Origin: Lanius collurio
Lineage: Eukaryota; Chordata; Aves; Passeriformes; Laniidae
Assembly (NCBI GenBank): GCA_020086605.1
Contig: JACBWW010000002.1
Coordinates: forward strand, 23,239,405 to 23,303,404
Direction of reading: 5' to 3'
DNA: 64,000 bases
Each line of letters starts with the position of its first letter. Within the stretch, counting starts at the first letter, position 1. Made by a program: the position numbers and the translations under genes. Positions 1 through 13,000 of this stretch are shown piece by piece. The notes under the pieces were generated by a model. It ran no database searches. It saw nothing but the letters and a program-made list of their open reading frames with translations, and was not told where the DNA came from.

Positions 1-2939
1 AAACTTTGAAGAATTTTTGGCTTTTCATTTGCATCCTTTCTTCTTTATCTTGAAGAAATGTCTGTTCTAGTAGACATCTCTGAAAGGAAAAGGTGTCTGA
101 ATATCTCTAATTTTTCAATTCATGGAAATTAAAAAAAAAAAGTTATTTCTATATTTATTTTCTTTTCCTCTTTCTTTTTTTACTCCTAAGTCTGCATGGG
201 ATTTTTTTTTTTTAAATCTTTTTGCATTTGTTTTTATACAAGATACCCAGAATTCTAAGACGAAAGATAGGTTTCACTAACAAATGCAAGTGCACTGTTA
301 AACTGAAGGTGGTATCTTTATGTCAGTGTGAATCCACAGAGCACAGGCATATTGCAACATGTTTCTGCACAATCTTTTTTCAGGCTATGTTAGATAAGGA
401 CATTTAGAAAGTAATTATTAAGCATGACATTTCAATTTTTTTTATAAATACAGAAAGATATGGAGCACCTATTGATTGACATCTGCATGTAATCCTACTT
501 ATCGGATTTAAACTAAATCTCTCTTTGAAGTGTTGTTAGACTGAACTGAGATGCTTTCATGAAATTTCACATTAGATTGTAATGGATTTTTTGAGTTTCT
601 TGTCTATTGAATGAAATATATAAACTTAAACTCTTTAAAATGTAAATAGAAAGGTAAAAAATATACTTTTTCTCTGAAACTCATTTTATGTTTAAATCAT
701 TCTGTGCATGTTCTGAGAGTTACTTCCTTATTTTAGATCCTCATAGGGAGCAAATGCTGACAAAATAAGAGTTTAATCAATGTACCGGGCTAGGTTTGTA
801 GATTTTGGCTAGTCTTTCTATCTTTCCTCAATGTGTTAATGTCTTGTTTTTCACTTTTCATAGTGTTTGCTAGCATTATATGTTATTTTTTACTTTACTT
901 TGTAATGATTAGCAGACCAATAACTGTTGGCACCAGGCCTTCTTTTGCACTATCTTTTCAGTACGTTTCAGATTCATGGTTGGTTTGTTTGTTTCTATGT
1001 TTTTGCATAATATTTTGCCTTCATAGTGTTTGTCAATCACATATAGTTGCAGGGATGGATTTTAGTTGATAAGGCATTAAATCATAGTAACCAAATGTGC
1101 TTTGTGTATTGGTTGATTTAACATCTGAAATAATTTAAGCTAGCATAGTTAGGTTTTAGTTTTGTGCATTTACTTAGCTCATTTTTCGTTCTTTTTCATT
1201 TTCAGCTCTTCAGTTTTCAACCACCTAGCTGATAATTCAGTCAAATTTAGACTACAGCTACTGAACTGAAAATATACCCAAAAATATCTCCCAACTTTAT
1301 GGATTTATTGATCCCTTTAGGAAATGTTTAATTGACCTGGCATTTCAAATTAGAGATGTCAGCTTCTTCTCCTGGGTGACTATTTGGAAATGCAGTCATT
1401 AGCTAAGAGCTTTATTTTGGTCATTTTTCTGAAGCTCCACTGTAAAGAAATTAGGCGTATGTTTGCAAATTATTTGGGTTACTGTGCAAACAGCATCTGG
1501 AGCCAGCCCGTGTGTCTGGCTAGCCCAGGTGATGGTTGCAGTGTCAGCTTAACACAAGCAGAGTGTGGGCACTCAGAAGAAGCTTCTCTGAGCAAACAGG
1601 CTGTACAAAATCAAATCCATCCTACATTTCCATTGTGACTGTTACCTGAGGTAGGTGCAATTAAATCATGTTTACGCCATGCCTACATACCCTTTTCTGG
1701 ATGTAAATTGGAAATTCTTAGAGGCACTGAAATGGGTAAGGAATGAATACCGTAAAATATCTGGAGAAATAGAACCAAGAAATAAGCTTTTTTAAAAAAG
1801 AAAATCAGTATACTGGTGATGTCTTTGTTTAAAGTCTTTAAGAAGGGTGTAAGTGTGGAAAGCATGGCTTTAGAAATGCACTAAAAAGTGTAGTGGGTGT
1901 TGAAACAGTGCCTGTAAGTGAGCAGAAGGTAGTAAGCTGGTTTGTATAGTGATGCTAGCAAACAAAAATAAAAGAAGGCTTTTGCCCTTTGTATTACTCA
2001 AAGAAATGGTAGTTGAAACACATTAACTGCTAGAAGGAAGATGGCAATGTAAATGAGAAGAAGGAACAAATCACAGTACATTCAAGTATCAACAGTTTAC
2101 AGGATAAAGATAGGAAGAGTAAAAGATAAGGAATGAAAGAATTCTCCTGACAATTGCTTCAGGTGAACTGAAAACACTTTTTCAAAGAGAACATGTAATA
2201 TAAGAGGAAAAGAAGTCTAGTAGTAAACAAGGTCAGGAATGGAACTCTGGTTTCTACCTGAGCCACATCTTGCAGGCAATGGGGAGAGAGACTTTGTTTT
2301 AAATGTTTCCTTGGCGAACAATTCAGTGTGGCTGCCTTTTTCACCAGAAACAGCTTCTTTGTATTTTTATCTCCTTTGTGTCCTTAATTAGCAAAGGGAA
2401 TAATTTCTTATTTCTATTTAGTTATCTTGTTATAGATAATTCAGAATTACAGTACTGCTTGACTTGCCCTGCCTACAAGATGGAGGTCAAACTGATACAT
2501 AGTATTTTCCATCTCAGTGCTTCTCAGCTTGGCCCCAGCTGTGAGGTCTGGAGGGATGGATGCGATAGTGCCTGGTATCTCTCTGAAGACAAATCCTGCT
2601 GAGCTTCACCTCTGCTGGGAATCCAGATCCTAGCCACAGCCACTGTGTGCCTGCCACCCACAGCCATATCTGACAAACTCTGCTCCAATGGCCCTCCACC
2701 TTATTTGGTTATTTGAAAACATTGTAAATCTACATCAGTTTACAAACTTCAAAACTGGTAATCTCAGGAGATTTTAGCCTGAGATTTCACGTGATGAGAT
2801 TTATACCTCTGATAGGAACAGCCTGGCCTTTATTATGTGAGGTTTGTTTAATTCACTTAGAAGTATGTCTGTCCCCCTTGGAGTGCGTATTTTTACAAGG
2901 TAGTTAACACATGGTGGCTGCTGGCTCAGTGAGTCCCTG
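1..2939. other. Intronic, no recognised feature
   Basis: AT-rich unique-looking sequence with short homopolymer runs (A-run near 130, T-run near 203). The open frames are under 100 codons and resemble no protein I recognise. From about 2500 the base composition becomes less AT-rich. Confidence 0.7.
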
Positions 2940-3290
2940 TTGGGTGTAGTGACACAGCTGTTTCGTACCGTGCTGTGCCACATTGGGCACCTCTGAGCAG
3001 TGGAGCAGGTTGGAGCAGATCTGGGACTTGGAGTCGGGGTCAGGAGGTGCATGGCCAGGCACAGGGATGGCTGAAGCCCCTCAGGCATGGGTGAAAGGCA
3101 GCTCCCCAGTGAGGGGGGCTGGCCCCACTGCTCACAGCCCCATCCCAGCAGTCTCGTCCTGCCACTCTGCCCCTATGCACAGAGCTGGATGTTCCCCACT
3201 CATTCTGGCCTTCCGGAGTCCTTCTTACTGCCTGGTGATTTTTCATCTGCAAGGAGTTGTGATTGCAGTCTCAAAGGAAGAGCTTTCTTA
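2940..3290. other. GC-elevated intronic segment, origin unknown
   Basis: A block clearly richer in G and C than its surroundings. It has overlapping short open frames on both strands (up to about 100 codons), as GC-rich DNA produces by chance. It contains GGAGCAG-type words also common in avian LTRs, but I cannot align it convincingly to the LTR copies elsewhere in the window. It could be an old repeat fragment. Confidence 0.4.
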
Positions 3291-4208
3291 GCAGAAGGGG
3301 ATATTAAATTTCCACTGTACCAGCAATAATGATTGAAGAGGGCATGATGTTTTTGCACAGCTTCCCCATGTGTGCCTGTGCTGTCTCCATGTCTTCAAGA
3401 TCTCACTGGCATAGATGAGGTGCAGAATTCTCTGATTCTTGCTGAAAATTGGCCCTGAAGTGCTCCAACATCCCAGGAGCTTTGTTTATATCTCATCGGT
3501 CAAAATAAATAGACCCGATACATCTAGTTATTTTGAATGGTGATGAAATGCAGTAAATAAATGTCACCCTTGATGCTAGTAGGAGTAATCCGAGAATATG
3601 TCATAGGCATCTGCTCTATATTCTGAAATGCTACCTAAAGTTAAGATTGCTGAAAATGCAAACTATCACATAGGGGTTTTTATGCTAAATATGTCAGTGG
3701 AACAGCTCTTCGAAGGTGAATGGAAATGTTACGATATTGTTGAGTGCCATCATGGCTTGACTGACAACATTCAGGACATTGTTAGTTCAGGATTGTTTGT
3801 GTGAGGTTTTATTTCAGTCCACGTTCTGCAACATGCTGGTGTGTTTTCTTTAGTCTTCCATAGCTGTTTTCTAGATAAAGAAATAATTTAGTGGGATAGG
3901 AAGGGATCAGTAGATTAAAAATTTTGTATTAAACCATCAACATCTTTACTGCCTGTAGTTCAGGGATTCTTTTCAAAGCTAACTTCAGTGCTCTGAGCCA
4001 GAATGCTAATGTAAATACAGCTTATATATTCTGTATATCTAAATGTTTGAAAACGATCATCTTCTATTACATAATAAACCCTGTGACTAATGATTACACT
4101 GCATTAGTGGAAGAAACTGTGAGACTGCTTTCAAGTAACATATTATCCAAACCCAAGACTAATTTTATTTTTCAGAATGTAACTGATTCATGTTTTAATG
4201 CTGTGTGA
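3291..4208. other. Intronic, no recognised feature
   Basis: AT-rich sequence. I see no gene, repeat family or structured element. Confidence 0.7.
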
Positions 4209-4360
4209 TTTTTTTTTTTTTTTTTTTATTTTGTGGGTTTTTTTGTTTTGTTTTGGGGGTTTTTTGTTTGTTTGTTTGATTAGTATGGTCTGGGGTTTTT
4301 TTGATTTTTGATGTGTTGTTTTGGTTGGGATTTTTGGGTTGTTGTTGTCATCATTGTTGT
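4209..4360 (+). repeat. T/G-rich low-complexity tract
   Basis: It begins with a run of 19 T (4209-4227), followed by about 130 bases made almost only of T and G, including three tandem TTTG units near 4265-4277 and TTG triplets near 4340. There are very few A or C on this strand. The same composition in complement (A/C-rich) recurs at 41642, 44344 and 58619. Confidence 0.85.
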
Positions 4361-7300
4361 ACTACACTCAGTATCCAGGGAGAATTGAAAACAACTGGCT
4401 GGGCTAATTGCTTCAATTAAAAAGCTCTAGAAAAAAATAATTAACTGCTGACACATTATTCATGCTTTTTTTCCCCCCATCAGTTATTTTGATTTTAGAG
4501 TATCATAGATAGCTGATCTGTATATGGACTTTGTGGCTATCTGAAGTGAATTTGATATTCCAGCCTGTGGTGATGAAATAGCAAAAAGCAATGTATCAGC
4601 AGTAAGAGTAGAAATTGGGCTTTTGAATCACAGGAACAGAAGCTGACATTAGGAGGAAGATACTATATGTTTAATATCCTTAAATACGAAGGGGTTTCTT
4701 CTTAATTCTGTAGAATAGCTGAAAATTTTCCATACCTGTTGAGGACTCAGGAAGTATAATACACATAAATGACTGATAGCTAGATGTTTTCAGTGTAAAA
4801 AATGTTTAGTTCTATGAAAAGACAGAAAAACTGTCTGACAGATCTACTCTCCACTTGTGCTTGATAAATAGAGGATAACAGCAGATATCGCTTTTAAATG
4901 TGCCTTTTGAATGTCTGTTATTATCTCTAAACTTCTCATTGTTCCCAGACTGGACAGGATGTTTGGAGGATGGGAGGAACAAAGGAAATATTTGTAAGAA
5001 TCAACCTGTTCATATTGTTAAAATGAGCAAATTCATGAGGGGGGGGAAAAAAAATGTGCATATATATATGTAAAGAAGCTGGAAGCAGCATTCTGCCCTG
5101 CCCTAGCTGATGGATTGAGAGTGTTGTGTACAGTAAATTTGCAGTTGGCTATCATCATTCCTTTGAAAGTAAATCAGAGCTTCAGCTTATGTTGGGAGAC
5201 ATTTAAGCCTTTTTCTTTCCTTTCTTTTTTCCCACAAACGCAGTCACATAGCCATCTTCTATTACAAATTCGGGAACACTTCAGAGAGGGGCTGATTTCC
5301 TTCCATCTTAAGGTAATCCTGTAAAGGTCACCCTCTAACCAGTGTGAGCTTCTAAGATAAGGTACTAAGAGTGGGTATTTTTTTATTCTGCAATTGGATA
5401 TTTGAGAGCTTTCTTTGAAGTTTGCAATTCCTTTGCCAGCTGCTCCCCAGCTTGCCAGAGCTGACCTAATAGCACATAGCTGGTGACTTAGAAGCTCATT
5501 TTAATTACAGAAGTATTGGAATGAACTTCCTAAGCTAGTTGTCTCTTGGTTAGACATTGGTCTAAAATCTGAGAGAAAAGTTGATTGCTTTGAGTATTTC
5601 AGATCCAGCTGTTTATCTGACAAATGAATGGCTGCTCGTTATGTTTTCGAAGAGGCCAGTGGAGTAACTAGGCTTTGCTGGGATTTACGTTCTCCTACAG
5701 CACTTAAGATTGTAAGCCAATAAAGGTGTGGATTTGGCTTTGTTACATGACTTTCTGAAATGAATAGGGATAAAGAGCATGAATTATGTTGGTTTCTCAT
5801 TTTATAAGTGAAAAGCAAGCTCATATTTCAGTTTCCTGTTGGTACCTTTTACTGAAATTGCCCCAGAGACTGTTGGCTGCTGGAAAGCAGTTTGTTCTCC
5901 TCACTTGGTGTCTGCAGACAGCCACAGTGTGCTGTGGCTGGGCTGACTCGATTCCTTTGTGTTGATCTGTAATTTATTTGAACAGCTGGCTTTTTTCTTG
6001 CTTTGTGTTTGATTTCTCTACCCTGGAGATTTAGAAGGAAGGGAGTCTTTGGTTTAAAGTGTATTACTCTGCATCTCACTTCCTATTTTAATTTACAGGC
6101 CATTGACACTGTATCTATTGATCTTTGAGGCTTCTTTTCTCTTAAATTTTTGGCTCACTGACCTGTGTGTTCTGCATGTGATCCCTCCCTATCTGTTCAT
6201 TAGCTATTACTTAGCAATGGGAGAAGGAGAAACTTTGCTTATCAAATTGATTTTGACATCAATTCCCTGGTCAAAAAACAGTCTGGAATATTTTTTAAGA
6301 GCTGGGGACAGCAAATCACCTGTCAAATTAACAGGAAAAACTGCTGTAGACAACTCTACAACTCCATATATATTTTGAAGGTGAACAACGTGGTCTTTGT
6401 TTACAAACTTCTGTTGCATCTTATGATCAAAAAATACTCATTAAATTCAATACTGTTTTCAGAGAATGTATGCAAAAATTATTTCCTCTCTTTCGAAGAT
6501 CCTGACACGGTAAATATGCATGCTAATTGGGCTTTCAGGTGAATAAGGATGTGCAACAGTCCTCTTTGCCTCTACTACTGACTGCTGAATTACTGTAAGA
6601 AGTTAATTTGGTTGTAAATGAAAATTTCCATCCAGCCTGTTAGGTTGACCTGAGTAAACATTTTCTTTCTGCCGCCTTTGTTTTTTTTTTTATTTCTTAG
6701 CGCTCCAAAAGAAAAAAGAGCAAAGCAGAGGAAATGCTTTGAGCTCCCATTAATGTTTAAGTATCTTTCCAACTGAATCCCGGTTACAGAAAGGCCTCAT
6801 TTGTCTTGCATCATGATACCTTCAATAGTGTTTGAGTCTCTCATCAATAAACTGTATAAATAGTTTTCATAGGTACCGAATTAAAATTTATTCAGAGGTG
6901 ACATTACAGTCTGCCTGTAAGAAATGTATTCAAATACTGCATGAGGAAGCAAAATTTTAATGTACTTTAAAAATGCAGATACAATAATTCAAATACTATA
7001 AAAATATTTTTGAACATATTAAAAAGATTGCATGTAAAAATGGAATGGCATTGACTAGTACTGATATTCCCATTGAACACAGTCCCATAGAATTATGTAT
7101 TCCTGTTTCAGACACAAGATGGCAACTATATATTTTAAGAAATAATAAATTATCTACAAAAGTTAAATTTAAAAAAAATGTAATTTTTAATAATCTTTTC
7201 TGAAACATTTCTTGGCTTATTTTGATTCTTTTTCCAAGTCTTTAGTGTTTTAATAGAATACTGTAATATACTCTTTGGATGTGATTTCATAAATTCATTG

Positions 7301-10063
7301 AATAATATCTTTTCTGTATAGAAATGATACTGGAACCCTAATTTTATGTTAGTTCTCAATTTAATTTTTTATGTGCTTATGTTCTGTTTGTCTTGAAAGT
7401 GTGACTTGGATATTTAACTGTAGTTACTGACATAGACATGAACAGCAGAAGAAAATAGTAAATTTTTATATAAAAGTCTTAATCTGTATACATTTGGTCC
7501 AAAATTTAGCAGAATATTTTTGACTGATTCCTCTACAAATACTCAGTCAAGGTATGTCATCAATTCATCACAGCTGGCTAAAAAGGTGGAAAGAAAATGA
7601 AAGAAAGAATGTTTTTTAATGTCTTTAAACAACTTAAGCATACTTATAAAATCGTAGAACGTAGTAAGTACAAAGCCAATGTACATAGTAAAAATGCAGC
7701 CGTTTCCAAGCTGATTGATGTTTACAAGCCATGGTTTCACTACTCTTTGAAAGGCATTTCTACCCAGCTAATAAGTTGAATGTCTTGTTTTGCAGTCAAC
7801 TTCAAAGGTACTGAGTGGAAGGCCAAAGTTTCTTCTGAAAATATTTCAGTTTTGATGAGAGGCTTTTTTAATATGCTGGACTTTATTTCCCCCTTCTAAT
7901 TTTCACTAAAGCTCAAAGCTTTCACAGTATTTCATTCTGAAAGTCAGCATTTATTTACTTTGTCGTGAAGACCAACTTCCATTCATGAGAAAAAGTGTTT
8001 TAAAGTATCAGTGGAATCTCTTGTGAGTGGAAAGAGGAAGGATGAAAGTACTGTTAATGATTAGAATCAGAATATCTGTCCTATTATCTTATGCTTTGAG
8101 TGTTAGCTTTGATTATATTTCATAAGCAAAGGCTGAAAAAAGTAAAGTTGGAAAAGCAAAAAAAAAATTGAAATTTTGATGGTTTGATTTTTGTTTTTTC
8201 TGCCATGTGTTTTACTGTAGTGCCTCCTGAGATCCCTTTTAATTTTCATGGCATTGCTCCTTTCTCACTGATCTAAATGGATGTTGACATTTGAAGTTTG
8301 TTGATTTACAAAATGTCAGATAATTACAGGGAGAAAATGAATGATATCCTCCGTTCTCCAGATGAAAGTTTGTATCATATACTAACCTGGGATTGTGAAA
8401 AAGATAGTTATAATTGCCATGTTGTGAAACCCTATTTTATAAAAATCTTGTGAGTCTTCCTGTGGTCTTATAGGGAAAGCTGTAGTTTTATATAATGCTT
8501 TACCTTTTGCTTTTGATAAATAAGTGATGATAATTTTGGGGGGGGAAACTTTTTCTTAAGACTGCAAAATATCTTATTTTGGAAAAAGTTATGGAAGTCT
8601 TTCAAACAGAAATGGTCTAAAAATTAATGCAATTAATGCAAAAATGCAAAAGTTGAAGAGAATGCTTTCCTCTTTCTGTTCACAGCATGCTAAAAACATT
8701 ATTACTATGAATGCCTTCCTTTCCATTTGGTTTTTGTATTAATAATTTTGGTCTGACCACTTGAATTTTTTGTTAAATGTGAGTCTGTGGATTCAATAAC
8801 TAATTCAGTAAATCTTGTTCCTTTTATTTTCCATTGTGCTTTGCTTGGCAGACCACTCTGTGTATTTGACATTCTGTAGGACTGTTTTCAACCTCATTCA
8901 CAAACAGCATTGATTACATTCCTTATTTAAAAAAGATGTATGCATCTCTCTGTCCACGCAGTATGTGACTGCAAAGCTGCAGATCTGCCGTAGTGATCGC
9001 CCATCATAGCAGGGTGCAGAAGGCTTTAAGGATTCATTTCCAAATTCCTACTGTTCCAAAGATAACTTTTCAAACTGTGGGAAGAATGTAAGCAGGAGCT
9101 GTGGTCATGTACTGCTGAACTTCTGATCATTCAGGCAGCTTGAAATATTATTTCTGAGATTGTGGGGTGGGAAATTCCTCATTTATATGTAGTCATGAGA
9201 AGTTGGAATCCCAACTGCTAGCTTTGAAGTGTCAACATTATTCTTTTTGAAATGGGAGAAGTAGAAGGTACATAAGAATAGTAATTTTATCTGGGAGACC
9301 TGGAAACGCTTTCATCCATTTGCCTTTTGATGACTTTTCTCTGACCTTGTGTTTTCAGAAGAGTCTCATCTCTTTCAGGGTCTTTGCTCAGTTTTTTTTC
9401 TCTGAAGGGCTTCAACCATGCTGAACTATGAACAATAATAATTTAAATTAAACTGAGTTGGTTAGGCAAAAATATGGTTAAGCTTTTCAGAAGAATACAG
9501 TAGAAGAGCTGGCTCCCATCCAGAGTTCCCTTTCCAGACTTCATATTGGAAAGAAAAAGACCCATTTTCTCTTTAAATCCTTGGTCTCCCAAGTGTCTAA
9601 GCTATTTATCACAACTTGTTAGGTAGCCAGAGCTCCAGCTGCACCCATCCTGGCTGCCAAAATCTCCAGCTTCAAACCTGACAACTTCTACCGTTATTCA
9701 TAGTTTTTTTTTTTTTTTCAATCTGTGACCTTTTGAAAATTTGTGGCAGCATGAAATTCAATTACTTACCTATCTAAATGAATAACAGAAGGGATTCTGA
9801 AGTGCTCAAATTTTTCATTTTCCCATAAATTTCATAATGCTTTTCTTCTAAGCAAATTTGAAGTTGGGATGGCTGGGAAGGATCTTTCATTCTGTGTGCA
9901 ACAGTGTTAGTTTTTTATCGTTTTACATACACAAAAGGACTGTATATCACCCACATCACCCCTGAGATATTAATGAGTTACAGGTATCATGATGTCAGCT
10001 GTTACATGCTGACAGCAAGCAGCAAAGTTAGTTAAAAATATTTTAAAAGAGAAAAAGTTTTGC
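4361..10063. other. Intronic, no recognised feature
   Basis: AT-rich, unique-looking sequence. Minor features only: a short G run near 8539, a small ATTAATGC/AATGCAAA direct-repeat cluster near 8623-8650, and a T-run near 9704. There is no coding exon or transposon I can name. Confidence 0.65.
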
Positions 10064-10083
10064 TTTGTTTATTTGTTTGTTTG
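10064..10083 (+). repeat. Short (TTTG)n-like microsatellite
   Basis: About five imperfect TTTG/TTTA units. It is too short to be more than a minor simple repeat. Confidence 0.7.
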
Positions 10084-13000
10084 CTGTAGTTTCATTCATT
10101 GAGCATCAGAAAAGATAAGTCACTTGATTATTTCTTTCTTTGGCTGGTGCCAAAACTCTGCACATGCATGGCCTTCAGAGCATCATTTCCAAAAAAACCC
10201 TACCCTTTTTCAGGGAGTGAAACCTTAAGTTAAGCAGAAGGCTTGAATCGTTTCACATGAGATTTCATTTCTCCAGCCTCTCCTGCTGGGAAGCATATGT
10301 TGACACGGCAATGTAGTGACTTTCCACCAACTGGATTTATATGCTGTACTGCAGGATCAAGCAAAACCAGAATGTTGTCATTCATCTCATTCTGGGAAAT
10401 TAGATGAGACAATGTTCAGGTACTTCACTACTGAACGTTTTTGCAGAACACGGGGAGGCATTCCAGATGGTCAGGTGATAGAATGAGGGACTGAGCACTC
10501 CCGGGAAGCTTTGCTATTGCTCGCAGTAAGATTTTGTTCTTTCAGTCATTTCATTTTAGGAACTCCTTCTTCAAAACTTAAGAAAATAGCTCAGTGATAG
10601 AAATGTTGACTTGGAATTTCTTTTCCATTTCTATACAAACTAGACTGTGAAAAAACCACCTTTTAAATATATTTTTTAAAATTTCCAAACACCTTAAGAA
10701 ACAGTAGGTATTTTAAAATTGACAGCCAAACTGTGTTTTCTCTAAGTCTGCACAAAAATAAAGGAACATAAAAGAAAATTAAGCATAAACTGTAAGAAAA
10801 ACTTTTAAATACACTTTTGGATTTTTGGTGAAGACGGAGAACTAAGGAAAGTTATTCGTTTTGTCATTGAATTAAGGGAGGATAGGGGCTAATCTGATAT
10901 ACAGTTGTTTATATGTCATGCTTAAAGCCTTGATTTAAAGTTTGAGTTTATAAATATCTTTGACAGTTACTGTGATGGTGATTCCTTTGGCATTTAAAAC
11001 AGATTAGTTCTTCAATATATGTACAGATGATTGTTGCGTTTTCTTCTATATTTGTATTCTTTTCTGTCCAGCCTTTTACATACTAATCCATTGCACTTGT
11101 TCATCCCTTTGAAAAAAATTAGTGGAACTCTCTCAGGTGAACACTCATGCTTGATATGAACAGAAAACATTTCAATGTTTTACCACTTCATAGAAAATCT
11201 AAATAATGAAAATGTGGGGGAGTAGAAAACATATACTATAATACAAACTAATTATTAAGTAGAAGAAAAAACTGTAAAATTATTCAGAATGATCATAGCA
11301 AAGGTTATTTTATAGTGTTTCAGTCATCATACAGAAAATGTGATCTAGAAATTTTGGGGTTTGGCCTTATGCTGAAAGCACAATCCAGAAAACTAACCAA
11401 AAACGTTTTCATACTAATTAAAGATCAATTTTGTTCTAGTTAAACTAACAATTTCTTCTGTATTTCTGTGATTTGTTGTTTATCTTTCCTTTCTCTTATG
11501 TAACTGGAAATCCACTTATTATTTGTTCATTTGCTAGAGCTTATGTACTTACTGTTATTAGAGACAATAACCGAGAGAACATGGCTCCCAAATATACTAA
11601 GTGATTGAAGATCCATCTTTTAGCCAGATAAAGTACAAAACCAAAACTCTTTCTATAATTGAGCATGAAAATCCTATTGAGTTTTAGAACTTCCTTGAAT
11701 AGCAAGTTTCTCATCTTTATTTGTAAAGAGTAAATTCACTTTTGAATAGAGGATTAAGGCAACTTTCAGAGTATGTAGCCAAACAACTGTTAATCCTTAA
11801 TGTTTCTTAGTTCTACAATAGGCAGTTTATAATCAGAGCATTTTGATGTCAGCTCAGTGTCTTCTGAATTAGATTTACTGTCATTTGATAAAATGTAACA
11901 TCTTTAATAAGAAAAAAAGATTGCAATCAGCAATCTTTGGGGTAATGACATCAAAGACAAGGGTACTCTGTTTCCATGAAATCAAGGATGAAGGACCTGC
12001 ACAACAATCTGATTTGCTGCAGCAGGATTCTAAAATAGTCATCCTAAGCCAAGGCAAAAGGAGTGAAATACCAAATAATTCTTGATGGCTTTCACTATCA
12101 CAATTATTCCTAGCAACTCTGATAATTACAATAAATGGTTTAATTTTTACTTCATGAATTCTGAAGGATTATATTGATCACAATACTTTGCTTCCCATTT
12201 TTTCTCAGATAGTGTTGAAGAATGGGAGGAAAGGAGAGTCATCCTGAGAAATGCAACCAATATAATTGTTGCAAATTAATCTTTGTTTTCCATGCTGTAT
12301 TCTTAAAAATCTACTTTCATTCTTACTTAGTGTTTGGCTTCACGGAGTGTGAATGTGTCTCGTGGTTGATGCCATAGCATCCACATTTTATCATTTGATT
12401 CAGTTTTCTTAGTTTTGTTTTGCATTCAGTAACTTGTTTAGCAGTTACATTTTGGTTGCAAAATAGTTTTTGAGCCATTTTATGCCTGCAGTAGGAACCA
12501 TAAAACTAAGAGGAAACTGTCTGCATTGAGATTGTGGGGATTGTTAAATGGTTCCTCTAGAGAGACAGGCTTTCTCATGATTTAGAAACTCTTTCTATGG
12601 TAGGATTTGCACTTAACTGTACCACTTTCTCATGCTAATTCTGTGATGTTTACAGTACTCCTAATCTAATGAGGCCAGATTTCTCATCCAACTTTCATTG
12701 ACCTATTTCTCACTCTTTTTGTACCCTCTGTGCACTCCCAAAGCTCTCGTGTTGTGTGTTGGTTAAGATCACTACACACCTGTGAGACCTGGTGCAACAG
12801 GTCAAGTATTTTGTTGGATAATTCTGTCGCTCTCCGCTGTTTTACCAACCTGGCATTTTTCCATGCATATGGAAAGATTAATTCACCACCAAGTAAGGGT
12901 TTAAAAACCAAGTAATATAAAAATAGGCTTTTTTTTATTTTCTTTCCTCCACCAGAAAATGCTGGCATGTATGGACACACTTGAGGAAAAATTTTCAAAA

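Noticed and set aside
12684..12998. 104-codon minus-strand frame
   Set aside because: No recognisable domain, no supporting splice sites, and overlapped by an unrelated frame on the other strand.
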